From contig JAKSYS010000689.1 in NCBI GenBank assembly GCA_022925895.1, forward strand, positions 1-33,018: 33,018 nucleotides of DNA. Direction: 5' to 3'. Below are positions 11,374-20,095 of the stretch, piece after piece. A model generated the notes under the pieces. That model worked only from the letters and a program-made list of their open reading frames with translations. It was not told the DNA's origin and searched no databases. This stretch comes from Fragilaria crotonensis (Eukaryota; Bacillariophyta; Fragilariophyceae; Fragilariales; Fragilariaceae). Numbering within the stretch: the stretch's first letter is position 1; every line of letters starts with the position of its first letter. The position numbers and the translations under genes were made by a program.

Positions 11374-11448
11374 ATCTATAGATTTATCACCAACAGTAGG
11401 TTCACTGAGTTACATAGGAAGGTGACTGCAGGAGGTAAATCTATAGAT
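11374..11448. repeat. 13-bp perfect inverted repeat upstream of transposase copy A
   Basis: ATCTATAGATTTA at 11374-11386 is matched by its reverse complement TAAATCTATAGAT at 11436-11448, with 49 bp between. It lies immediately upstream of the first ATG of copy A (11370). It could be a transposase-binding or promoter element; the function is unknown. Confidence 0.6.
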
Positions 11449-11558
11449 TAGAATGGAAATGTTGCAAACGACGGCTTGAAAATCTCATTGTGGAAGCCTT
11501 GCTTCCAACACGACAAAGTCCCGCCCTCGTGACGTCATATTGGCAGTGAAATCGGTCT

Positions 11559-11600
11559 AGCGTAGAATTAATACTGGGACGTGCGCCCGGATTTTAGAAC
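11559..11600 (-). promoter_or_regulatory. Conserved box upstream of copy A, shared with copy B
   Basis: On the plus strand TAGAATTAA (11563-11571) and CCCGGATTTT (11586-11595) are followed by GAAC. The same two blocks occur in the same order and orientation at 15485-15530, upstream of copy B. Shared sequence outside the coding region suggests a promoter or element-end function. Confidence 0.45.
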
Positions 11601-11614
11601 AGAAAACCAGCTGT

Positions 11615-12097
11615 ATGAGTCAAGGTACAGCAGCTAACAGCTGTTATTGTGCCGTTATTGACGTTGAAATTTCGTCCCCGCCAGCTGAGTCCCATCCGGC
11701 TTTGGATACGAAGATTCTCACGCCAACTGTATACGGCGAATCGCCAGTACGAAAACTACAGTTGTCCCGGACTGCTTTCCGCCCTCATAACCTCCTTTCC
11801 TACAACAACAATTTGTCCACATTAACCCTGGGCAATCCAACTGTGATTTCCCTTCATGTGCCAACTTATTTACAACATGTGTCCCTCATCATGTTGTCTA
11901 AGTCTAACCATGTTGCAACAGTTGTTGCGATCACCAATTTACTCTTGCAAGTGGAGTTGGTGCTGACATTTCAATGCCCTTATCAGTGGGATGAAGGCTT
12001 TAAATGTTCACTCCCACAACCCTCTGACTTCGCGAAAGTAAATCGGCAAGATTCGATCGGACCTGGATCGAATTGGTTCTTTCAACCTGAAACCTAG
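11615..12097 (+). CDS. Unrecognised open reading frame of 160 codons
   Basis: An ATG-started frame (MSQGTAANSCYCAVIDVE) runs to TAG at 12095-12097 between the two transposase copies, on the opposite strand to both. The protein is about 160 residues with a middle section rich in hydrophobic residues (ISLHVPTYLQHVSLIMLS), no clear signal peptide and no motif I recognise. It may be a small gene, an exon, or chance. No intron signals or repeats support it. Confidence 0.25.
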   Translation: MSQGTAANSCYCAVIDVEISSPPAESHPALDTKILTPTVYGESPVRKLQLSRTAFRPHNLLSYNNNLSTLTLGNPTVISLHVPTYLQHVSLIMLSKSNHVATVVAITNLLLQVELVLTFQCPYQWDEGFKCSLPQPSDFAKVNRQDSIGPGSNWFFQPET

Positions 12098-12162
12098 AAA
12101 TAAGCTCATAAGTTAAACAACACTATGGCTGGATGCATCTTTAGGGTACACGAGGTAGCACA

Positions 12163-15100
12163 ACGTAGGCCTAGTATTAATATTTTTTGTGATTGCACAG
12201 AAAGTATACGAAGTCTACGGTTCAGCTACTGGATGGCACATTCTAATCAGGATTCATTACAAACTTGTAATCGAAATCCATTACACATCGATGTGTTTTG
12301 AACTCCCCACACAGCTTCTCCAATGCAACAGGACCGTACTTTAAGCAGTCGTGCTGGATTTCAGCACTGACTTGACCACTGTCAATGGCGTGGTAAGCAA
12401 GGAGGTATTGCCGCGCTCGTCTCGCAAATCTTCGAATGCGGTCAATTGAAATTACTTGCGCTGACAGACAGTGTCTAACACCTGTCATAAAATTCTCTTT
12501 TCCTTTCTTCTCTTTCAAGGTCAGATTGCGATATGCGCCTTTGCTGCATGCCCACATATACTCTATGCCTTCACCAGCGATCTCCGCATGACATTTGGGA
12601 GTCAGCATGACTTCCACACCAAGCTTTGCTCCGATGTGTTCCATCATGCCTTCCTCGTTTAAGAAATCAGGACACATTGCCATTAGATGGCGCAGACTGA
12701 GGCTCAAGTCTAAATTGCCAAGCTCATCCTTCCTGCCGGTAAGTGTGTAGTTTGACAGCTTATTCATATCAATGAAGCCTCGTTCCCACAAAACCTGAAG
12801 CAAACCCTTCGCCTTACCCATCCAACCTTCCTTTATTTTAGGAACGTCACGACTGATCGGGATGTCGTTGTGGATGCACATAGCGACGAGTTCTTTTTTA
12901 TTCTTTCCTTTGGCACTTATTCCTTTTCCATGTAGGTCCAAGATTAACTCGGATTTGTTTCTTTGAACAATCAATGGATTGCCATCAACTTGTTGGTCGC
13001 GGCAATTGAGAATACGGTCGTTTGGTGTCATCCAGAAAGGGCCGGTATCTGTCTCGCTGAACACCAATTGCTGAGTTTGACCTGGTTCCAGGATGCGTTC
13101 GTAGGGACCGAGGAATCCCGATTCCCTTTCAATGATAGTCGGGTGCATGGCTGGACATTTGCCCCCGAATGATTTGTTCATTTTGGATGCATTGAGTCCG
13201 TCAGGGCGCTGCTTGGCATGCCCTGACGAATGATCAAATAGAAATACAAAATGGTAGCTGGCTGATGGATAATTTTTAAACAGTCCACCACGTCTTCAAA
13301 CTGAAGTACCATATGGTTGTAATCCCAGTAGCCTTCTTTGTGTTCTCCATAGTCGAAGAATGTAAGGAACGGGGACTTGCTCGATGAAAGAAGTGGCTTG
13401 AGGGAAGACCCAAAGACCTCCATAGCTGCTTCCTCGTCTGCGTATCTGGCACCTTGTCGTATCTCGTTTACCGAATCAAGTACTGTTTGATCCAATGATT
13501 GGATCAAACCGTATTCTCTGCATATGAACGATGATATCATCACCCCTACTCCTTCATCTTTGGGGAGGAGAGGACGCTCGCCTTTGGGACCAGTCCACTT
13601 CTTCGAAAGAAACGAAAATTGCTTGAATATAGCCTCATCTTGCCCGATGAACATAACTATTGGCTTGCGTGCATCCCTTCTCACACTTAGTTGTGCTCCA
13701 AATGGCCCTACTATGTTGGCTACGTTTTCACTGGGAACAGCATCGATGTGATATTCCATCATCTCAACGTTGTTGATAGGGTCTACGTATACATAAGCGC
13801 AGTTTTTTGCAATGAGATCTTGTGCCTCTAGCATTTCAGAAGCTGCACGAGTTAGCTGCACCCAACGATGAGCCTGTACTTCATGAGCGATATATCGCTT
13901 TGTGAAAATTGGTCGATATGCAAGTGTTTCTGCCTTCTCGTGTCCATCCACAAAGTAATGCTTGCCCCGATTTCTATATCGAAACCCCGTGGCATGCATC
14001 CATCGCACCACTGTGGCAATGGAAAGCTTGGATAAGCCGTAGCTACGTAGATACTCGTTTGTCTCGTTCGACATCTCCACAGGAGCTGATGGCAATTCTT
14101 GTGAGTTGTTGATTTCCTCGATGCCTTTCTCGACTCGTGCCAACATTGTCGGAATCAAAGTCTCTAGTACGTATGTGTGCATTCGCTCCACTGATAGCTC
14201 TTTCAGAATGCTAACTCCATGCTTCTTGAAAGCATCCATCGCGTCGGGATTTTCAATGAAGAATGAAGGCAACCGACTTTTGGGTGCTGGCGACTTGAAA
14301 AAAGTTCCTTTTGGGCTGTAGGCCAATCGTCTGTGCCACCTTGCGAGCGGTCGCCAATGAGTGTAGCTTTCAACTCCAATGTCGTTCATTAAACCAATGG
14401 AGTGCTCAATACATTGCTGCCATGTCCACCTTGATGTTTCGGTCACCTCATCAATAAATTTCCGCAAGGAACATGCGAGGTACATACTCCGATGCCTGAT
14501 CAGAAAGATATCATGCTCCGAACATAAATCATCCTGATCACAACCATCCACTAAGGTCCTCCATTCGGCAGCGTTGTTTACAACCCTCTCCAGCTTCTCA
14601 ATTCGGTCCAGCACAATTTTCCGAACATCGCAATCAATGCCGAAGATGGATTTTGGTGCGAAGAGCTTTCTGGAATCTCCAGACGCCCAGTATGAGCACA
14701 TCATGTATGGTATCGGTGCTTCAGAGCTTGGTGGTGGCTCATTTGTTGTCAGAGTTTCATTTAATTGGTCACAAGCTACTGCTGCCTTGCGCTTCTTATT
14801 CGCCGATGCTTCGGGAGATGGTGCAAAATGATGTGCGGATGTGAAGTCAACATGTTGACGTGTTCTTGGAGGCAAGGGCTGCGAGGCGTTTTGCTGTTTC
14901 CAGGCTACAGACTTGGATGCAGTTGGGTAGGATTCAGGGACAACCCTTGCTGTGACCTGGAAGAAATCGTACTTCAGCTGCTTTCCTTCTTCCCTTGTCT
15001 TGAAGTCGTGCCGAAAGAGTTTTAGTTGTTCACCGCTGGCACCGACAAACATGTTGCCTTCAATTGACTTCTCGTGGTAATCCTTTCCAACAACACGAAG

Positions 15101-15445
15101 CAGTTCTGACTTTTTCACCTTCACGGTATCTTCAAGATGGCATCGTACATTGATTTCATCTACCAACACGTCGGCTTGCCACCAAACGTCATGTAGTCGC
15201 GAATCTTTCAAAACAGCATTGAAGCTGCTAACCACAAACTGATGACGCGTCCGATTTCCGTGGAGCTTCAGGGTGTTTCCGCTCATGATGAGCAATGCAA
15301 TGATGTTCGTGCAAGAAGCTCCACGGAATATCAAGGATTGGTTGAGATATTCACTGTCATGGTCAATGGATTGAGAAGCATGAGATTGGACACGTAAATC
15401 AATTATGAATACGCGCGCACTAAAAAAATTGTGGTACTAGTACGT
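12163..15445 (-). mobile_element. Possible transposon around transposase copy B (ends uncertain)
   Basis: Left of the gene is ACGTAGGCCTAGTATTAATA then TTTTTTGTG (from 12163). The reverse complement of the right flank is ACGTACTAGTACCACAATTT then TTTTAGTG (from 15445 leftwards). The blocks ACGTA, CTAGTA, a T-run and GTG are shared in inverted order, with gaps. This could be an eroded terminal inverted repeat, but the match is imperfect and no target duplication is clear. The shared CCCGGATTTT box at 15513-15522 lies outside these ends, which weakens this placement. Confidence 0.25.
12243..15286 (-). CDS. IS630/Tc1-like DDE transposase, copy B (near-intact, one homopolymer frameshift)
   Basis: The gene starts at ATG 15286 (MSGNTLKLHG); the frame is open further upstream but only with a TTG. 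It runs to 13178 in one frame and from about 13275 to the stop at 12243 in another, about 1,014 residues if joined. The frame change falls in TTTTT at 13273-13277. One extra base there restores KNYPSASYHFVFLFDHSSGH, which aligns with copy A. An N-terminal region of about 120 residues is unknown. Helix-turn-helix-like residues lie near 418-452 (LSIATVVRWMHATGF, then FVDGHEK). Candidate catalytic acids are D550 (IGQDEAIF), D685 (LFDHSSGH) and E909 (TPKCHAEIAGEGIEY). The motif order and the C-terminal IEYMWACSK block match the DDE domain of the IS630/Tc1/mariner group, but D685 and E909 are over 220 residues apart. That interval includes KGLLQVLWERGFID. A catalytic role is inferred; no activity can be shown. 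Confidence 0.78.
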
Positions 15446-15819
15446 AGAGCTGTACCTCGCGAATCCTCGTCATGAATCCAGCCATAGAATTAAAACTCTA
15501 CGTTTGACCGAACCCGGATTTTCTACGAACTAGTACGCAGCCTTGATCACGCCGTGTACTTCGACTGTATGTGTGCTACTATGTACTGTATGTACTTGCA
15601 TAATTGACGACAGTAGGCATTACGACAGTACTCCTACTGAAGACTGGAGTGTTCTGACAGTGTTCGTGTGATCGGTACACGAGTACTGGCCGACGGTAGA
15701 CTTAAGGTTAGTAGGACCTAGAAGTCTAGAGTTGGACTTAACGGGTGAGGAAGCGAACGTGACGGATCGTCCAGCTTTGGGCGATGGTGTTTTGTAGACA
15801 TACACCATGGCGGTAGATT
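15335..15819. other. Intergenic stretch between transposase copy B and the copia LTR
   Basis: No gene is supported. It holds the upstream region of copy B, including TACTAGTACGTA-like motifs at about 15436-15446 and 15526-15534, and the shared box at 15485-15530. A 62-codon minus frame (15620-15808) has no recognisable match and is not taken as a gene. Confidence 0.45.
15485..15530 (-). promoter_or_regulatory. Conserved box upstream of copy B, shared with copy A
   Basis: TAGAATTAA (15485-15493) and CCCGGATTTT (15513-15522), then GAAC, match the box at 11563-11600. Spacing between blocks is 28 bp from start to start here and 23 bp in copy A. It is about 200 bp upstream of the ATG. Confidence 0.45.
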
Positions 15820-16224
15820 TGTTGATACAAGGATGTAGAAATGGAGGAAACTAAGTAGTAAAGGCCTTTACTGTTTTTGGTTTGTGGAAATTATAAGATG
15901 AATTAAGGATGAAAAGTGAAGGTGAGACTTGCAACATTAGTTGGAGTCTCACAAATGAAGTGTTGTCTTAGTCCCACTTCCTGAGTGGTGTTTGGGAAGT
16001 GTTGTCCATAGTAAAAAGAGTGTTGTTGAAGTTATCAACAACACTCATGAAGTAATTCAAATCATTTTTGTGTTGCAGACCAAGTTCTGATTCTCAGAAT
16101 TCTACTGGAACGGGTCACGGACAGACTAAGAAAAATAAAGGACTGTCTACTGTATTACCGTATGGTATTTAACCTTACAGTAAGACGAGAGACAGTGTGA
16201 CAGAGTGACGGTAGATTCCTAACA
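15820..16224 (-). repeat. 3' LTR of the copia element (about 405 bp)
   Basis: On the element strand it begins TGTTAGGAATC directly after the polypurine tract and would end CCTTGTATCAACA at 15820. It therefore has the TG...CA ends and short inverted TGTT/AACA termini of copia LTRs. The right end is firm because of the tract; the left end is chosen from the TGTTGATA motif and is less certain. No second LTR exists in the window to confirm the length. Confidence 0.65.
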
Positions 16225-16235
16225 CCCCTCTTGGA
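16225..16235 (-). promoter_or_regulatory. Polypurine tract of the copia element
   Basis: On the element strand CCAAGAGGGG lies directly before the LTR start TGTTAGG and two bases after the stop of the polyprotein frame. This is the expected plus-strand priming site in reverse transcription. Confidence 0.7.
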
Positions 16236-18330
16236 TCAGATCTCTGGTCCCGGTGATGAAAGCATGTGGTCAGGGAGAACACAGAAGATCTTGGTGAGGT
16301 GAGGATCGATTTTGCCGGAGTGTTGAGTTTTGGTAAGAATATCGGCAAGTTGGGAGTCACAGGGGATCCAATGAAGTTGGTGAATGCCGTCTTGCTGGCC
16401 TTGACGGACGAAGTGGAAGCGCGTTCGATGTGTCGCGTCTTGCGAGTGAGTTTTCCATTCTTTGCAATTTGGACGGTGGCTTCATTGTCAATCATGAGGA
16501 TGGCAGGTATGGAAGGAAGACGTTCGGTTGATTCACGCCATTGTTTGGTGCCAAGATAGAGCATATCGTAGAGAAGCATTCGAATGTGAGCTGTGGCCAT
16601 GGTGGCAGAATATGCAGCCATGTATTCAGCTTCAGAAGTAGACATTGCAACAGGAGTAGGCATGGTAGAATTGGCTTCAATGAGGGCACCATTGTAGAAG
16701 ATCATGTATCCAACAGTGGAACGGCCAGTGTCAGGGCAGTCTTGCCAGCTGGCATCGGAGAAAATGGTGAGATTGGCAGATGTCATAGATGGGATTTGAA
16801 GTGCCATCGGGGTAGAATTTGAGAGCATAGTAAGGGCGGCGGCACAGATAGCCGATGAGCCAAGATAGGGCTCGAAAATCAGGTATGCCAGGGGAGATGC
16901 ACACTTTAGCAAGTTTGCAGACAGCAAATAGGATGTCAGCACTTGTGTTGTATGCAAGGTAGAGTAGAGTGCAGATGGCAGAGCGGAAGGGAAGGCGTTG
17001 TTGCTTTTGTTCGACGAGAGTAATGTCGGAGGCGGTTACGGGACGGTTATCCTTGCTGAAGGTGTAGTCAGGAGGAAAAGGGGTATTGCGTCCGGGGAAT
17101 TCGGAGTTTGGGTCATAACGTTGGAGAGTATTCAAAACGTAGCGGTGTTGATCCAGAGTATAGCTTGAGTCGGAATGTTTGTGGATACGCTTGGAGGAAC
17201 CATTATACAGGGCCGAGGAATTTGACATCGAAGGATTGCAGACGGAATCTTCAAATTGTTTTTAATCGTTGCTTCCAGAGTAGAGCATATCATTGACAAA
17301 AAATAGGAGGCGGAGCCATTGATTGTGTTTGTCGTATTGGGCAAAATAAGACGGTTCGGAAGGAGACTGGATAAAGCCTTGGGAGTAGAGCCATTCCAAA
17401 AATTCAATGTTCCAATATTTGCCAGAGTAGACGAGACCGTAGATTCCTTTGTTCAGTAACATTGGAGAGCCAAAGAATTTAGCGTATTCAGGGAAGTGAT
17501 AGGCGTATTCCAATGGCAGTTTCACAAAGTGGCACAATGAAGTCAGCACTCTTGACACTTCTTCTGGATGCACAAATGGTTGCAATGAATAGTTTGACCC
17601 CTCTTGCAGATGCACAGGGTGACCAGGTGTCTTCATAGATGAGTGGTTCAACAGGTATAGGTTTTGGAGTGCCAGGTGAAATGGTAGATTCAGCAATTTC
17701 TTGATGTTGTTCAAGGAGTTGTTGTTGGTTGATGGCTTTGACTCTTTTTAGGAGACATTTCTCCAGGTCGCCACGGGTGACAAGGCGAGCTTTTATTTTG
17801 TCAAGTTTTCCAGTTGCAGTTTGTTTTGCTTTGAGCACAAGTTTAACTGGGATGATGAGTTCATCTTTGTGTGGAGTTTGTCCAAGGATGATGAAGGTAT
17901 CATGGTCAATGAGGTTCTTGATTTCCATTTTGATTGCATGTAGCCAAGCATTGCGGACATTGTCATCAAGTTTGAGGACAGCTTTTAGAGACTGAGGCTC
18001 TGGAAGGTATTTGTCCACAGATTCAATGGGGTTGGCTTGTGAATTGTTGCTGGGAGAGTTGTCAATTGTCATCATGGCAGAGTGAATGGGATCAATACTT
18101 GGTAGATCTTCATTGCATTCTTGAAAGTAGATTGTCATCATTTTGTGGAGTTGAGAGTGATGTTGTTGATGGGTGACAAAGTTGACTTGGTGTGGTGTTG
18201 GTGGTGTTGGACCATGTGGTGGTGTTGTATTTTTGGTTGCAGTAGGTGTAGAAGGTGGTGGGTCATCTTCATGGGCATTGTCATCAGTTTCAGGGATGGC
18301 AAGGAGGGAAGAATGATGGTTGGATGCATC
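16236..18330 (-). pseudogene. Copia polyprotein remnant: reverse transcriptase and RNase H
   Basis: Element-strand order: a linker (PPPSTPTATKNTTPPHGP); reverse transcriptase start (AWLHAIKMEIKNLIDHDTF, KARLVTRGD, DTWSPCASARG); middle (LNKGIYGLVYSGKYW); the catalytic box, here FVNDMLY instead of YVDDMLY; thumb (LDQHRYVLNTLQRY, LLYLAYNTSADILFAVCKLA); RNase H (FSDASWQDCPDTGRSTVGY, MSTSEAEYMAAYS, DNEATVQIAKNGK, KTRHIER). The frame then shifts near 16420 to RFHFVRQGQQDGIHQLHW and SQLADILTK, the usual copia C-terminus, stopping at 16236-16238. An in-frame TAA occurs at about 17262, and further frame changes near 17560. The first catalytic Asp of the YVDD box is Asn, consistent with a G-to-A change. 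Non-functional. Confidence 0.9.
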
Positions 18331-18357
18331 TAGTTTTATTTGGTAAGACTACGTCAC

Positions 18358-20095
18358 TCACACCAAAGCACGCTCTGACGGAAGAGTTGAAACGTTCTTC
18401 TCCAAAACGGCAATTGCATTCAATGCCTTGATAGTCACCTCAGATGTCAAAGAATCTACATTGTACAGAACCTTGACATTGTTCATGATCTGAATTATAT
18501 CAGGGGAGGCAATGACAAAACCACAACGAATTCCCGCCGAACCTAATGCCTTCGACAATGTCTGCAATATGATGATGTTTGGGTACTTCTTGATCAACGA
18601 AACAGCACTCCTCTCATCCATAAAGGCATCGTAGGCTTCGTCCACAACAATGAGGCCCCCATACTGGGACGACGCTGCAACCTTGTCGATGTCACTCAAC
18701 GAGATGGCCTTACCGGTTGGGTTCCCGGGACTGCAAATGAAGAGAAGCTTGGTTCTCGCATTTACCGTTTCCAAAGTCTTCGGGCAGCGTGCAAGTAAAC
18801 GTGTCAGCGCTCGCTTCATAGGTTCAGCCATCACGTGAACGACAGAAATCATCGCATTCAAAACTTACCTCCGGCACTCTCAGGTTGAAATCCTTTGATA
18901 GTGGGCATGAAATTATTTCAACATCGTTGACCTTGGCACAGATCTTGTACATTTCACACGTTGGTGGTGTAAAGAGGATGTTATCCGTCCCAGGATGACA
19001 GAAAATGCGTATCAAAAGGTCAACGGCTGCATTGGAGCCAACTCCAACAAAGATATTTGCGGGGGTCAGCCCATTGCCACAGTGAGCTGCAAACTTTTCC
19101 TTTAGCGAGAACTGGTATGGATCGGGATTTCTGTCTAGCTTCAATTGGTTATCATGCGGGTTAAGGGAGTTGATAGGAACCCACGTTGGACCTATGGTAT
19201 TCTCGTTAGCATCCAGTAGGACGCCCTCTGAGTGGTCATTGCGGGCGCATCGGGAAGGCTGTAACTCAAGGATGTTTGCACGCGCCAGCCTTGCTGCCAC
19301 GCCTTGCCCGTGTTCAGGCTTCTTCTTTGCCATCTTCGTCAGATCTTCGTCTGACTCATAGGACGTGGGTGAAATAATTTCTTCAAACTCTTGCATCGTC
19401 GTTAGATCATCGTCTAACTCAAAGGACAATGAAGAAATGCTTCCTTCGAACTCTGCCATCTTCGTCAGATCGTCGTCTGACTCAAACGGTAACGGCGGAA
19501 TGATTCCATCAAAAACATAAGAATATGAAGGGGATTCGGGCATGGTCGTGTTCGTTTCGTTGTTGCTGTTTTCGTGCCACGAGTAATTGCAAGATTCAGG
19601 CGAGAATGCTGTCTCTTTAACTGGAGCCATGCGTATCCTTGACATTGACAGACTCTCGCTACCACTGTGAAGTGTCGTGTTCACGAATTCCTGTCGTTGA
19701 CTACCGTGCTTGTCGTGCAAGCCACCAATTGTTGGAACCAATTTTTGATGTGCCTGTGATGGCGTAGCAGGGATACTCTCTTCTGCCAGTTGTTGACGGG
19801 CATCTCGAAGGCCGTGTTCAATTTTGGCCTTGATTTGTTGAATTGAAGCTTGGACCCATGCCTTTTTTTTGGAGCAAAACCAGAGAAAGCGGCATCGCCT
19901 CTTGTCTTGAAGCTCAGAAATCAGATGCTGCACCATTGCCCGTTTTTCGCGGTGACTGGCTACTTTCTCGTAGCAACTGACGTATACTCTTAGGCAACTA
20001 CGAAACTTTACATTACCTGGATGGTTGTAACATGCGGGTCCTCTGCCTAGCAAGACATCTTTTTGCCGTACCCCAGCCTGCCGAACCCCAACCAT
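18358..20095 (-). CDS. DUF6824-histidinol-phosphate aminotransferase fusion, C-terminally truncated
   Basis: Exon 1 (20095-18869, 409 codons) and exon 2 (18813-18358) give about 560 residues. Residues 10-100 (QKDVLLGRGPACYNHPGNVK, then a helical RFLWFCSKKKAW stretch) match DUF6824, a domain widespread in diatoms and of unknown function. A low-complexity linker with an acidic triplicate repeat spans 203-256. From about 290 a class II PLP aminotransferase of the HisC type follows: LLDANENTIGP, RNPDPY, NIFVGVGS, CSPGNPTG, VVDEAYDAF, and the Schiff-base lysine in QTLSKALGSAG (about K497). HisC converts imidazole-acetol phosphate and glutamate to histidinol phosphate in histidine synthesis. The reading frame stops at TGA 18358-18360, about 85-90 residues short of a normal HisC. 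The usual PTYGMY Tyr is Cys (PTCEMY), and GSDEA is GSNAA. No plastid transit peptide is visible. Probably a chimeric, non-enzymatic or dead gene. Confidence 0.78.
18814..18868 (-). other. 55-bp intron of the DUF6824-aminotransferase gene
   Basis: On the coding strand the donor GTAAGT follows GTGCCGGAG and the acceptor ATGAAG precedes CGAGCGCTG; both are phase 0. Removing it joins DFNLRVPE to RALTRLLARCP, which fits the HisC alignment, whereas reading through hits a stop. Confidence 0.8.
19328..19487 (-). repeat. Acidic repeat, three copies, in the fusion protein linker
   Basis: The coding strand repeats a unit of about 20 residues: ESDDDLTKMAEFEGSISSLS, ELDDDLTTMQEFEEIISPTS and ESDEDLTKMA. 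The DNA on the plus strand shows recurrent CATCTTCGTCAGATC-type segments. The repeat probably arose by local duplication. Acidic, Asp-rich linkers can act in transcription activation; that is speculation. Confidence 0.75.

Larger units (their letters stand above)
15820..18340 (-). mobile_element. 5'-truncated Ty1/copia (diatom CoDi-type) retrotransposon
   Basis: The element reads on the minus strand. It has a 3' LTR at the left, a polypurine tract, RNase H and reverse transcriptase, and the linker that normally follows integrase. No gag, protease, integrase or 5' LTR is present. Protein-like sequence of the linker (rich in P, T, H and Q) is open to about 18330. About 20 bp further right the aminotransferase fusion gene ends. 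The polyprotein has several breaks and a changed active site, so the copy is dead. Confidence 0.85.

Noticed and set aside
13524..15025. Plus-strand frames of 63-86 codons
   Set aside because: They lie opposite the long, well-conserved transposase copy B frame and have no matching motifs.
15820..16224. Second LTR to pair with this one
   Set aside because: No similar sequence was found right of the polyprotein up to 20 kb; the element is 5'-truncated.
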